Shown: piece by piece, positions 9,500 through 21,026 of the stretch
How positions within the stretch are numbered: the stretch's first letter is position 1
How the letters are laid out: every line of letters begins with the position of its first letter
Assembly (NCBI RefSeq): GCF_001590685.1
Contig: NZ_CP014616.1
Span: forward strand, 2,355,001 to 2,419,000
Length of the DNA: 64,000 nt
Reading direction: 5' to 3'
Source: Sporosarcina psychrophila
Lineage (GTDB): Bacteria; Bacillota; Bacilli; Bacillales_A; Planococcaceae
Program-made: the position numbers and the translations under genes
Notes under the pieces: model-generated
What the model was told of the DNA's origin: nothing
The model's database searches: none
Seen by the model: only the letters and a program-made list of their open reading frames with translations

Positions 9500-9883
9500 A
9501 TGCCATTAAAAGTAGGAGATATAATTACGTTTGAACGGACATTTACAGTAAGGGATGTTGAATTATTTATAGAGATTTCAGGTGATGAAGGGATTCATCA
9601 CTTGACCCCAGATGAACAAGGAAGACTTGTAGTTCAAGGGTTACTAACGGCAACTTTGCCAACAAAAGTGGGTGGAGACAATAATGTGCTAGCTCGTACG
9701 ATGAATTTTGAGTTTTTAAGGCCTGTTTTTACTGGTGATACAATAATTTGTGAAGTTAAAATCGAAAAATACGAAAGGCAAGAAAATAAAAACAATAGAA
9801 CAGCTATTACTGCATCTTTTGTATGTGAAAATCAGGATGAAAAAGAAGTATTAAAAGGGGACTTTTCAGGCGTAATACTTTAA
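9500..9883 (+). CDS. MaoC-like hot-dog domain protein
   Basis: A 127-residue single-domain protein of the MaoC/hydratase hot-dog type, resembling B. subtilis YdeM. VGDIITFERTFTVRDVELF at the N-terminus is followed by IHHL and VQGLLTATLPTKVGG, then MNFEFLRPVFTGDTI, the typical hot-dog order. Members hydrate enoyl-CoA or bind acyl thioesters. The usual active-site Asp-x4-His pair is only partly visible around GDEGIHHL, so activity is uncertain. A purine-rich GGGGGGG ribosome site lies 8 bases before the ATG. Confidence 0.8.
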   Translation: MPLKVGDIITFERTFTVRDVELFIEISGDEGIHHLTPDEQGRLVVQGLLTATLPTKVGGDNNVLARTMNFEFLRPVFTGDTIICEVKIEKYERQENKNNRTAITASFVCENQDEKEVLKGDFSGVIL

Positions 9884-10635
<752 letters not shown>

Positions 10636-10687
10636 AATTAATTCACTCCTTATCAAATTTCAAATTTAATTCTGGACTCTTTACTTA

Positions 10688-12783
<2,096 letters not shown>

Positions 12784-13350
12784 TTACTTAGTATCTATGT
12801 AGTCAATATTGAGATCTGCTTTTATGATTGAGTACATATATAAATCATCGAATTTACCACAAGTAAATTCATAATGTCTCAGTAATCCCTCTCTTCTAAA
12901 TCCTTGCTTTTCTACTAGCTTTTGTGACGGGAGATTCGTCGGTTCAATCAAAGCCTCAATTCTTTCTAACTGATAGTGTTGATAGCCATACTTAACAACG
13001 GCTTCCAATGCTTCACTAGCAATCCCTGTACCCCAGTGATCTTTGCTTAATTCATATCCGACTTCAGCTCGATGATGTTTGGTAAGCATATTAAGAAAGC
13101 CACAACTTCCTATAACCTCACCAGAGTCTTTTAGCGTAATCCCCCATCTAATTCCTGTACCATCTTCGTATATCGATTTATACCACCTTATTTCATTCTG
13201 AGCATCTTCTACTGTTTGGCAAGGTGCTAACCCCATAGGTGTCACAACCTCTTTATCCGATAGATATTTAAACACATCATTAGCATCCTCTGCTGTTACT
13301 TCTCTTAAGATTAATCTTCTAGTTCCAATTATTGGAAATTCTTTTCCCAT
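12784..13350 (-). CDS. GNAT family N-acetyltransferase (RimJ/RimL type)
   Basis: A 188-residue acetyltransferase. GTRRLILREVTAEDANDVFKY at the start is typical of the RimJ/RimL group. The acetyl-CoA loop region reads YELSKDHWGTGIASEALEAV, and the C-terminal LVEKQGFRREGLLRHYEF matches conserved motif B. ATG 13350 is chosen because GGAGG lies 8 bases upstream. The family acetylates ribosomal protein N-termini or small amines; the target here is unknown. It is the first of three minus-strand GNAT genes in 2 kb. Confidence 0.88.
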   Translation of the reverse strand: MGKEFPIIGTRRLILREVTAEDANDVFKYLSDKEVVTPMGLAPCQTVEDAQNEIRWYKSIYEDGTGIRWGITLKDSGEVIGSCGFLNMLTKHHRAEVGYELSKDHWGTGIASEALEAVVKYGYQHYQLERIEALIEPTNLPSQKLVEKQGFRREGLLRHYEFTCGKFDDLYMYSIIKADLNIDYIDTK

Positions 13351-13461
13351 TAAATTAACCTCCACTCAAGTTTTATCACATTGAAACCTATCATCCATTC
13401 TTTAAGGCTTCTTTTACTATAAGAACCCTTAAAGATTTTCAACTGTTCAAATAAAACCTCA

Positions 13462-14013
13462 TTATTTATTACTCTTGTTCCAATCCTTAGCTAGCATTCC
13501 ATAAACAATATGGTCCACGTAATGGTCACATAGCCATTCGGCTTCTCGAACACGGCCTTCCTCTGTGAAATTCAATCTCTCTGGAATAGCTCTACTCTTC
13601 GTGTTTTCTTCAGCCGCCCGGATCTCGACTCTGTTTAAACCCAACTCACCGATCGCATGATTCACAAAAGCCCTAACCGATTTAGTCATTAATCCTGAGC
13701 CTTCATACCCTTTTCCTAACCAGTACCCCAAACTCGTCGATTTGTTGTTCCAATCAATTTTGTGAAATCCAATTACACCAGCAATTTGTTCTTCAAACCA
13801 AATTCCTGCTTGAAACCCATTATTATCACTAAATTGTTTCATGGTTCCCCTGATAAAGGCCTCCGTATCTGCCGAGGATTTAGTACTATCAATGAATGGT
13901 AACCATTCTCTCAAACTATCTTTGGATTGATTTGTTAACATAAATAATGGCTCTGTGTCATTTAGATTTAGCATTTTCAATTTTGTTTTTTCATCAATTT
14001 TATAAGTAAACAT
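13462..14013 (-). CDS. GNAT family N-acetyltransferase (YdaF-like)
   Basis: A 183-residue acetyltransferase close in layout to B. subtilis YdaF, a RimL-like enzyme. Visible stretches are FTYKIDEKTKLKMLNLND, GYWLGKGYEGSGLMTKSVRA (acetyl-CoA loop) and ENTKSRAIPERLNFTEEGRV. ATG 14013 follows AAAGGAGAGG by 6 bases; the longer reading begins upstream of that site. It is separated from the GNAT gene at 12784 by about 110 bases, and the two are too different to be a recent duplication. Confidence 0.88.
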   Translation of the reverse strand: MFTYKIDEKTKLKMLNLNDTEPLFMLTNQSKDSLREWLPFIDSTKSSADTEAFIRGTMKQFSDNNGFQAGIWFEEQIAGVIGFHKIDWNNKSTSLGYWLGKGYEGSGLMTKSVRAFVNHAIGELGLNRVEIRAAEENTKSRAIPERLNFTEEGRVREAEWLCDHYVDHIVYGMLAKDWNKSNK

Positions 14014-14155
14014 AAAAACCTCTCCTTTAATCAAAATAGCTGAGTCATTCCGTAGATAGAGTCTAAGTTATCAAGTCCCCCCTATTTAGCACTAACTGTG
14101 TGTACCAACAATCGTTTACAAGCATATTCACCGAATGTCGACTCAAGAAAGAAGA

Positions 14156-14857
14156 CTATTGTTTTACCCAAATTGCCTTTGTATAGACAATTTTCATTCC
14201 TACTCTTTCCATATTGTTTTGACTAATGGAACCGAATCTGGCTTGCCCTACAACTAACTTGCTGTTTAGTGTATTAGCATGACGAATACGTTCTCTAATC
14301 AAAGCATTTTGTACTCCTTTATATCTTAAGTGTGGAACAGTAGCTGCCGCCGCAAGAGTAGCTATCCCGTCTTTAATGAACAACACACCAATTCCAGCGG
14401 GTTCATTTTCAACAATTGCAAGATAAAAAGTCCAATCTTCATTGTCATATAAGATTTCATTATTTTGAGCAATCCCACTTTGTAAAAATGCAGGCATTTG
14501 AAATCCTTTTGCATAAATTTCTGCAAACGTATCAAATTCATTTTTCTCCAACCTGCGGATTAAAATCTTTGGATTAATTGGCGCTAAGTCTTGGGACAGC
14601 GAAGCATATAGAGTTGTATGAAAGTCTGACTGATAAAATCCTGCCTTATTGAGATAAGTAAGGAAATCTGAAGAAACGTGTGCAGGAGTCAACTCAAAAC
14701 GCACAGGAATTTCTCTGTCATTATAAAATTCGATTAGTTGATCTACAAACTGCTCATCGCCATCTTTTAACCCTTTAATCGTATTAAAAGATGGCCCTGG
14801 AATATTTTTGACTGAAAATGCTGTGGCATTTCCAAACCTTTGTATGTCGACTCCCAT
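14156..14857 (-). CDS. GNAT family N-acetyltransferase, N-terminus probably frameshifted
   Basis: The open frame gives 233 residues with a GNAT domain at about 100-230 (IRRLEKNEFDTFAEIYAKGF; ATVPHLRYKGVQNALIRERI). Protein-like sequence continues upstream of ATG 14857 in the same frame (EVDALLSRLTAVQEIKGNP). Then, one frame away, MNLILTKGLAEKIRS runs from GTG 14954. A single-base indel near 14911-14920 therefore seems to have cut off about 32 residues of the original protein. ATG 14857 has no convincing ribosome site. Either this is a recent pseudogene, a sequencing error, or a shortened protein. Confidence 0.7.
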   Translation of the reverse strand: MGVDIQRFGNATAFSVKNIPGPSFNTIKGLKDGDEQFVDQLIEFYNDREIPVRFELTPAHVSSDFLTYLNKAGFYQSDFHTTLYASLSQDLAPINPKILIRRLEKNEFDTFAEIYAKGFQMPAFLQSGIAQNNEILYDNEDWTFYLAIVENEPAGIGVLFIKDGIATLAAAATVPHLRYKGVQNALIRERIRHANTLNSKLVVGQARFGSISQNNMERVGMKIVYTKAIWVKQ

Positions 14858-15004
14858 AGGGTTACCTTTTATTTCTTGTACAGCAGTCAGCCTTGAAAGC
14901 AGTGCATCAACTTCGGATTTTTTCAGCTAGTCCTTTAGTCAATATAAGATTCACACCTGACACACCCTTCCTCAATTTGATTACTACTGGGCTCTATTAG
15001 TCTA

Positions 15005-15193
15005 CTAGTTATACCTTCCGTCTAATAAATCACTAAATAATTCTTTTTTTATATTCTCATCCCATTCACTACTATTCTCCAACACAAAAGCACAACAACC
15101 ACTTAAAAAATAACGCATATAATTCGGATTTTTTGGTTATTTAATGTAAGCTGCTTGTCCGTCAATAGCTATAAATTTATCCTCTTTAGACAA
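15005..15193 (-). pseudogene. Small ORF interrupted by one in-frame stop
   Basis: From TTG 15193 (AGGA upstream) the frame reads SKEDKFIAIDGQAAYIK, then TAA, and in the same frame PKNPNYMRYFLSGCCAFVLE and continues to ELFSDLLDGRYN before TAG. The text on both sides of the stop is protein-like, so an original protein of about 62 residues seems to carry one nonsense mutation. I do not recognise the family; the size and charge would suit a small accessory or immunity-type protein, but that is speculation. Confidence 0.5.
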
Positions 15194-15370
15194 TTAATCA
15201 TTCCTACATTTAACATTTCAGAAAATTATAGCATATATAATTAGTCGAGTAACCCATCTCGTAAAACAGATATACTATAAGTAATGACTCCAAGTCCTAT
15301 CACAGCTAAACATTTTAGTAATAAATTATTAGATTCAATTGGAATACCTATGGATTTTGAGACATTTTTT

Positions 15371-15419
15371 TGCTTTAATCTCATTAAAGCAAAAAAAGAG
15401 CTTAAATTCAGCTCTTTTT
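15371..15419. terminator. Two adjacent terminator-like hairpins
   Basis: TGCTTTAAT pairs with ATTAAAGCA (15371-15391), with a T-run on the left side for minus-strand transcripts. Next to it, AAAAAGAGCT pairs with AGCTCTTTTT (15393-15419) and is followed by T-rich sequence for plus-strand transcripts. Confidence 0.65.
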
Positions 15420-15537
15420 CTTTATAGGGTAACTATCATTCTGTCTTCTCTTGCCTTTCAATCTTCTCTCACAGTGCCTCTTCTGCATATACACTCATTG
15501 ACCATGTCTTCTTCTTTGAAAATCACCTGCAATGTAT

Positions 15538-15636
15538 TTAGTAGATTATTTGGCAAATCAAATTTAGCAAACTCGTAAATTCCCGCTCGGTTTCTTCAGG
15601 GTGATTGTAATTCCACAGCGCATCGAAGTCTGCCAT
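15538..15636 (-). pseudogene. N-terminal remnant, possibly of a tetratricopeptide-repeat protein
   Basis: From ATG 15636 the frame reads MADFDALWNYNHPEETEREF and stops after 32 codons. A start of this sort (FDALWNY-x2-P-x-ETE) is known from Firmicutes TPR-type cytoplasmic proteins. In a second frame the sequence continues with FAKFDLPNNLLNTLQVIF and more, suggesting an indel and truncation. The assignment is tentative. Confidence 0.45.
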
Positions 15637-15665
15637 AACTCAATATCCACATAGTATTCTAGATG

Positions 15666-16700
15666 TTAACGGATCTGGTAACTGACTCTATCCGTCTCTT
15701 TCAACTCAGCCAGCGAAGCCGACCCTATACCGAACATTGCCATCCGTAGTTCCAATTCCCTCGTTTCCATCACTTCCAACACATCCTCCATAGACTGCGT
15801 GGCTTCCTTCAGAATCGATCTGCCGAATCCGACCATGTCTGCACCAAGTGCAATGGCTTTGGCTCCATCTAGGCCAGTATGCATTCCACCGCTTGCGATT
15901 ATTGGTTGCTCCACAATTTTACCCCTTACCGAAGTAATGCATTCGACTGTTGGGATGCCCCAATCACTGAACGCTTCAGCTGCTTTTCTCTTTACTGTAG
16001 ATGTTGAACGAAACTTTTCGACCTGACTCCATGATGTGCCGCCTGCCCCCGCTACGTCGATAAAGGAAATGCCTGCATCGCATAAACGTTTAGCTGTGGC
16101 CCCGTCAATTCCCCACCCAACTTCCTTCACACCAACTGGCACTCCCAACTCACTGCAAAGTCGTTCAATTTTCTCCAATAAATCTTTGAAATCCGTATTT
16201 CCTTCTGGTTGAATCACTTCCTGAATACTGTTCAAATGGAGGACAAGTGCATTCGCCTCTGTTATGTCAATGATTCGGCGACATTCATCTACGCCAAAGC
16301 CATAGTTAAGCTGAACCGCGCCTAAATTAGCGATTATCGGGATGCTCGGTGCATATTTCCTTACTTGAAAAGAAGCTCGATGTTCCGCACTTTCTATCAG
16401 CGCTCGTGTCGAACCCAAAGCTAATCCCCAGCCTCTTTGTTCTGCAGCTTCGGCAAGATTCCGATTAATTGTTTCTGCAAATGCAGCCCCGCCCGTCATC
16501 GAACTGATAATAAATGGTGTTTTGCAATCATGACCTAAAAATGTCGTATCGATTGCGATATCATTGAAATTGATTTCAGGCAACGCATTATGGATAAATT
16601 TAACCTTCTCGAAGCCGGTTGTGATAGTGTCACCCGTTACTTGCTCATTCAACGTAATTTGAATATGCTCTGATTTTCTTTGGTTAATTGGTATAGTCAT
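15666..16700 (-). CDS. fni: Type 2 isopentenyl-diphosphate delta-isomerase
   Basis: A 344-residue FMN-dependent isomerase interconverting isopentenyl and dimethylallyl diphosphate for isoprenoid synthesis. Family stretches are RKSEHIQI at the start, SSMTGGAAF, LHLNSIQEVIQPEG, VKEVGWGI, GAGGTSW and ASGGMHTGLDGAKAIALGAD, the last holding FMN-binding residues. Length suits the family (about 340-350). ATG 16700 is preferred because AAAGGCGAG lies 9 bases before it; an upstream ATG (16724) would begin before that site. The gene appears monocistronic. Confidence 0.93.
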   Translation of the reverse strand: MTIPINQRKSEHIQITLNEQVTGDTITTGFEKVKFIHNALPEINFNDIAIDTTFLGHDCKTPFIISSMTGGAAFAETINRNLAEAAEQRGWGLALGSTRALIESAEHRASFQVRKYAPSIPIIANLGAVQLNYGFGVDECRRIIDITEANALVLHLNSIQEVIQPEGNTDFKDLLEKIERLCSELGVPVGVKEVGWGIDGATAKRLCDAGISFIDVAGAGGTSWSQVEKFRSTSTVKRKAAEAFSDWGIPTVECITSVRGKIVEQPIIASGGMHTGLDGAKAIALGADMVGFGRSILKEATQSMEDVLEVMETRELELRMAMFGIGSASLAELKETDRVSYQIR

Positions 16701-16755
16701 TTGAAAACACTCGCCTTTCTCCATGGTGTTAGTGATTACTCATTAATTACTTTAA

Positions 16756-18044
16756 TTAGTAGAAGTCACTGTATTGCTCTGGTGCCTCTCCCCTTGTCTC
16801 TTGCACATAAGGATTAAGTATTTGTTCAGCATTCTCGTTTATGTCATCTACTTCTATTAAAAATGTCCATTCGTCACCATAATCGTAAATATACAGAAAC
16901 TTTTGCCTCGTGATAAAACCAACAGCACCAATTTGTATTTTAGAAGCATCTGCATGACCAAAGTCATCATTAGGAGATGCGATACAATCATGTGACCATT
17001 TTTCACCATCCATGAAAAAAGAATACAGATGATCATCGTCAAATTCAAATGCTTTGATAATGATTTGATGGAAATCGTCCATTGTATGCTTAGCTGAAAA
17101 AGTTAGTTTTCTCCATATTTTATTTGTTAGTGAAACCTTAAACGTGTAACGACCATCAATGAATTGCTTTCGGTTTCTAGGCAAGGTATGCATCAATTCA
17201 TCTTTTGAAAATAAATTTATAAACGGTTGAAAAAATGGCTGGGCGCTTTGGTCTTCATCGGATAAATACGCACCGAATCTCCCATCTAATATTGAACCTG
17301 GTATAACATTGAACTCTCCATCTTCCCGACGCAACGCGATATTCCATGCACATACGTTTCGCGAAATAATTAAAATAGGCATCATTTGAGTACCGAACTG
17401 CGTAACCTCAATCTTTTTGGCGTAATATACACTTTTGCTATCACGTTGTTCTTTACGTTCTACATCCTCTTCGCAAATCCATAAACCCAACCACTCAAAA
17501 TAGAGATTGAAGTAATACCAATCATATGTACAACTTGCTAGTATCCGCCCGACATCGGTTTTTGGGTTCTTCACTACCCAAGTTCGTCCTGGCTCATCCC
17601 GACTTAATATAGAAAACACTTCGGGGAGCGTTAAAGCTATTGAATTATGTTGTTTATCCTGAAGTCTCGCCCAATTCACATCGACCCAGAACGTTTCGAG
17701 TAAAAAAAGTATTTTTCTACATCTGTTAATTCTTTATACAAATCCATTCTTTCTGTTACTTTCAGTTGGAGCGGTCCCGATTTTACCGACACCTTTTCCA
17801 GCAAACGTCCGCTTAAAGCCAAGTGATAGATGAAATGGATGAAAGAATAATAGGCCTGTTCAGTATACGATGTACAATCCTTGGTTCTTATGGTCATACG
17901 TTCATTAATCGCGGGCAGATGCTTTCTTGATATGTACTCTTTTGCCTTTTTCAGCTGAACTACATGTCCGCTTATATAGCTAACAAACTCATCAAAATCA
18001 GCTACTAAGTTGATTGGAATTGATTCATTATTCATAGCGTTCAA
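16756..18044 (-). pseudogene. Plasmid pRiA4b ORF-3 family gene, split by a frameshift
   Basis: Two overlapping frames make one gene. The upstream part starts at TTG 18044 (AAAAGGGG 8 bases before) and runs to 17676, ending EKYFFYSKRSGSM. The downstream part (16756-17679) continues in the next frame as VNWARLQDKQ. One extra T in the T7 run at 17702-17708 would give YFFLLETFWVDVNWAR with no break, so a one-base loss in a homopolymer explains the split. The C-terminal part (residues about 165-290) has the pRiA4b ORF-3 fold text (YTFKVSLTNKIWRKLTFSAK; YDYGDEWTF). Molecular function of the family is not known to me. Confidence 0.75.
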
Positions 18045-18256
18045 TTTTATAACCCCTTTTCCCGTTGGATCAGATAGGATTATTATTATTCCAATAGACA
18101 ATTCCTAAAATGCTTTCCTACGCTTTTGTCTAATTATACAATTTCCTCACTCGAAGTTGTAGTTTCGTCTCGCCTCTTAGAGTCATCACTGGTTAAGAAT
18201 ACGAAATGATGGCTGATAAAGAGGATAGGCGATTACATATCTTATAAGGAGTGAAT

Positions 18257-18769
18257 TTATATATAAGCGAGTACCTCTTTGAGATTGTCCAGAACGTAAA
18301 TGTTTTTCATATTGGAAGATGAACCTACCCCTATTCCAAACCCCTTCATCTTCATGTTGATAGCTAGTTCTACATCAACGATTGAGTCGCCAATCATAAA
18401 TGATTGATCAATATTTATATTTGGGTATTTCAGTATTGCATTCATAATCATCCCGGTTTGAGGTTTTATACAATCACAACCTTCATCCCTACTGTGAGGA
18501 CAGTGAAATACATCCAGGATTTTTATTTTATGACATGATAATTCATATAGCATCTTTGCTGTAATGTCATGGTACTGCTCTAATGATATAAATCCTTCGT
18601 TTATTAGATATTGGTTCGTGATGATAATTATTTCATAGCCTCTTTGGTCAACGCTCTTTAAAGTCTGAACTGAATCGGCTAAAAACACAGGATTCTTTAT
18701 ATCCGTCCACTTGTGGTCAGGATAGTCTTCAATAATAGTCCCATCCCTATCAAAAAATGCGACCTTCAA
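18257..18769 (-). CDS. HAD-IIIA family phosphatase (GmhB-like)
   Basis: A 170-residue HAD hydrolase. Motif I is FFDRDGTI (nucleophile Asp7, acid/base Asp9), motif II is IITNQ, motif III is the lysine in CIKPQTGM, and motif IV is MIGDSIVD. A four-ligand zinc-type loop, CPHSRDEGCDC, places it with D,D-heptose 1,7-bisphosphate phosphatase/histidinol-phosphatase relatives. The TTG start follows AAGGAG by 8 bases. No heptose genes are nearby, so the substrate is open. Confidence 0.85.
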   Translation of the reverse strand: MKVAFFDRDGTIIEDYPDHKWTDIKNPVFLADSVQTLKSVDQRGYEIIIITNQYLINEGFISLEQYHDITAKMLYELSCHKIKILDVFHCPHSRDEGCDCIKPQTGMIMNAILKYPNINIDQSFMIGDSIVDVELAINMKMKGFGIGVGSSSNMKNIYVLDNLKEVLAYI

Positions 18770-18999
18770 TTAAATCACTCCTTATTTTTTCATTGATTCA
18801 TGGGTGATAACACCGCCTGCCTCGTCAACTTGCGTGAAGCTGAAAACTCAAGTAGATTTTAACAAGAAGCCAATTCGAGTATAGAAAAATTTGGAAGTCG
18901 GCTAGTAAGCGATGTAAAATAATAAGTGAGTTTCTAGGGTGGTAAAGATCGGAACTATTCCCTTTAAGCTATTTACTTAAATCCAAATATACTAATAAG

Positions 19000-19028
19000 T
19001 TGTCAGGGGCGCAATTCAAACGTATAAT
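19000..19028 (+). promoter_or_regulatory. Sigma-A promoter of antitoxin RNA 1
   Basis: TTGTCA (19000-19005) and TATAAT (19023-19028) are 17 bases apart. The expected start is near 19035. The same spacing and the same CAAACGTATAAT context recur at the second copy (20077-20105). Confidence 0.7.
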
Positions 19029-19034
19029 GAGGAT

Positions 19035-19182
19035 ATAGCTTGACTAGAATAAAAAAAGATTGATCGATGTTGTCGCATCGATCAATCAATGCAATAGTCG
19101 GTTCCCTACAAGGGGATCAGCACTTACGGAGTGAGAATAACCCATCCCTATGAGCCGTTAACTCAAGGATGGGTTATTTTTT
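19035..19182 (+). ncRNA. Putative antisense antitoxin RNA 1 (type I TA)
   Basis: The predicted RNA of about 150 bases starts from the promoter above, contains the block GGTTCCCTACAAGGGGAT shared with copy 2, and ends at a hairpin (AATAACCCATCC paired with GGATGGGTTATT, then TTTT). It converges on the toxin gene and overlaps the toxin 3' end, as in the TxpA/RatA arrangement. The hairpin GATTGATCGATG...CATCGATCAATC at 19058-19087, preceded by A7, would act on the opposite strand as the toxin mRNA terminator. All from sequence; no transcript data. Confidence 0.6.
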
Positions 19183-19257
19183 ATGGTTAAATGACAGAAT
19201 CAACACAATTAAAGTTGCGAAAGCTACAGCAAACATTAACGTTTCAAAAACTGACAT
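19174..19257 (-). CDS. Putative holin-like toxin, type I TA (copy 1)
   Basis: A 27-residue hydrophobic peptide, starting MSVFETLMFAVAF and ending SFNHKK, too short for standard ORF calls. It has one membrane helix and a basic tail, like the holin-like toxins of the TxpA/BsrG type found in Bacillales. AAAGGGGG lies 8 bases before the ATG. Its promoter (19324-19352) and minus-strand terminator are visible, and an antisense RNA meets it from the other side. Such peptides damage the membrane when not silenced. The copy at 20243 differs at few positions, all conservative. Confidence 0.75.
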   Translation of the reverse strand: MSVFETLMFAVAFATLIVLILSFNHKK

Positions 19258-19323
19258 CGACATCACCCCCTTTCATGGGGAGTGAGCCGACCACCCTTGA
19301 GTCACCTATTCTATTACCTCTTA

Positions 19324-19352
19324 ATTATACCATACAGACGTTCTTAGATTAA
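19324..19352 (-). promoter_or_regulatory. Extended -10 promoter of toxin copy 1
   Basis: On the minus strand TTAATC and TATAAT are 17 bases apart, and the -10 is preceded by TGG (TGGTATAAT). The leader that follows contains GTGACTCAAGGGTGGTC, which is identical in toxin copy 2. Confidence 0.6.
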
Positions 19353-19360
19353 CTAATAGT

Positions 19361-19493
19361 TCATGATGAAATAACTCTTCCACTTTTGTCTGCCAGTACT
19401 TTCCCAACGATAGTCTCTTCAGATTTCATACTTCATAACCGTCCCGCTGTTATTAAACCAGATGACTAACCATTCGTCATCCAAGTAATACAC
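19361..19493 (-). pseudogene. Decayed C-terminal fragment
   Basis: One frame reads VYYLDDEWLVIWFNNSG and then TVMKYEI before a stop. The next frame continues ETIVGKVLADKSGRVISS and stops at 19361. The two fit together as a protein end broken by a frameshift. Family not recognised. Confidence 0.35.
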
Positions 19494-19522
19494 CACCTAA
19501 CTTCCCTGTTTATCTTAAATAT

Positions 19523-19961
19523 CTATTCTAACGACTTTTTTAATACATAACTCACTTTGTCATACTCCATTTTCTCTTCATAGAACCTATGTGCGTCTGT
19601 TCGTTGCAAGCCTGATGACAGCGCAACACTTTCATAGCCGTTGTCTTTTGCCCACTTATGGACATAGGTAAGTAACTTCTCCCCATACCCACTAGACCGT
19701 TTCGTGGTATCCGTCACCAAATCACAAATCCAAAAGAATCGACCATAATAAAGTGTGATTATTGGCTTGAAACCGATTACTGCAACGATATCCCTTTCAC
19801 TTTGTACACAGACAGTTGGTAACGATCTTTCTCTGTGCTTCACAGACTAATTCCAAGTAGGTATCTTCATCCAAATGTGTTCGCAACTGCCTCATAATCG
19901 AATATGCTTCAACAATTTCATTACGTGTTTGAAGCTCCTTAATCGTTAATTCATTCCTCAC
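19523..19961 (-). pseudogene. GNAT acetyltransferase, frameshifted
   Basis: From GTG 19961 (AAAAGGGG 9 bases upstream) the frame reads RNELTIKELQTRNEIVEAYS, continues to LELVCEAQRK and soon stops. Another frame takes over near 19800-19840 with SERDIVAVIGFKPIITLYYG, then SSGYGEKLLTYVHKWAKDNG (acetyl-CoA loop) and AHRFYEEKMEYDKVSYVLKK. Together they make a complete GNAT of about 145 residues with one or two indels near 19830. It sits exactly between the two toxin-antitoxin copies. Confidence 0.75.
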
Positions 19962-20076
19962 ACACAGCAACCCCTTTTTCATAAATATACTATGCGGTTT
20001 CATTGCAACATGATTAAATTGTTTGCCGAGCTCATTCGAGAATACAAATATCCAAAAGCTTATTCGAATCAAACAC

Positions 20077-20251
20077 TTGAAAGTTAAACCCCTCAAACGT
20101 ATAATAAGAATAAGATTAGAATACAATAAAAAAGACCGCTTGGTGCGCTAACACCAAACGGTCAATGTAATAAGCAGGTTCCCTACAAGGGGATTGGCAA
20201 AATGACAGGGATAACCCATCGAGCCTTTAACTCAAGGATGGGTTATTTTTT
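20077..20251 (+). ncRNA. Putative antisense antitoxin RNA 2 with its promoter
   Basis: TTGAAA (20077-20082) and TATAAT (20100-20105) are 17 bases apart, so the RNA should start near 20112. It carries the conserved GGTTCCCTACAAGGGGAT block and ends at ATAACCCATC...GATGGGTTAT followed by six T. The hairpin GACCGCTTGGTG...CACCAAACGGTC inside it, preceded by A6, gives a minus-strand terminator for the toxin mRNA. Same plan as copy 1, with a different stem sequence in the opposing terminator. Confidence 0.6.
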
Positions 20252-20326
20252 ATGGTTAAATGCAAGTACCAATACGATCAATGTTGCAAAAGAAATTGCA
20301 AACATTAACGATTCGAATACTGTCAT
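20243..20326 (-). CDS. Putative holin-like toxin, type I TA (copy 2)
   Basis: A 27-residue peptide starting MTVFESLMFAISF and ending AFNHKK. The length is identical to copy 1 and the differences are conservative (V/I, T/S, A/S). AAAGGGGG lies 8 bases before the ATG, and an extended -10 (TGGTATAAT) lies upstream at about 20397-20405. A single hydrophobic helix with a lysine tail fits a membrane-acting type I toxin. The stop codon lies inside the antitoxin terminator, so the two RNAs overlap at their 3' ends. Confidence 0.75.
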   Translation of the reverse strand: MTVFESLMFAISFATLIVLVLAFNHKK

Positions 20327-20546
20327 TGGCACCACCCCCTTTCGTACGGAAGTGAGCCGACCACCCTTGAGTCACCTATTCTATTACACTTCTATTATAC
20401 CATACATACGTTCCTCCAAACCCAAATTCCACTATTCCTGTATGAAAGATTTATACCTCTATCATCATTTTTATGTAAATATAAAGGCATCTAAAAAGAT
20501 GCCTTACATTTAAAATGAAAAAGTCGTTTAAAGTAGCCTTGTAAGC

Positions 20547-20705
20547 TTATCTATCCCTGCAGTTTTTACATACTTTAATGAGTTCTTTCGCTTCCGTTTT
20601 ATGATTGTATAATAACTTAATTCTATTTCGAGTACACAACGGACAGTCTCCTCTTCCTTTTGAAGGGAGCTTTTTTATTGCTTTTCCTCGGTTTCTTTTC
20701 GCCAT
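20547..20705 (-). CDS. Small zinc-ribbon-like protein
   Basis: A 52-residue basic protein beginning MAKRNRGKAIKKLPSKGRG. Two cysteine pairs, CPLC at about residue 21 and CKNC at about residue 46, could bind one zinc ion. ATG 20705 is chosen because GGAGG lies 9 bases before it; the longer reading starts upstream of that site. I know similar short hypothetical proteins in Bacillales but no function. RNA or ribosome binding is a guess from charge and zinc pairs. Confidence 0.65.
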   Translation of the reverse strand: MAKRNRGKAIKKLPSKGRGDCPLCTRNRIKLLYNHKTEAKELIKVCKNCRDR

Positions 20706-21026
20706 GACCATCCACCTCCAGAATGAAAATTCTTCTTTCTCTTTATCTAATGATGGCATGGGGAGATCTTATGGGTATTTTAATAATTTATTTATGAAAA
20801 ACTATTCTTGGTAATTAGATATCATGATTAGGAAGTCCGTTAATTGCCATAGTCCGTCCTTTTTTACTGAGATTATCTACAAGTAGTGACATATATATAT
20901 TCAATCATTTAACAGCGGGAATAATACCTGCAAAAATACAAAAAGAGGTATTTCACACTCTTGCAATACTATCCCCCCTCCCTTTTGAATATCATAAAAG
21001 AGATGAATATATGAGGAGAGAACTAT

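Noticed and set aside
15339..15578. A 79-codon plus-strand frame
   Set aside because: It runs across two terminator hairpins and antisense to the TPR-like remnant; composition is not protein-like.
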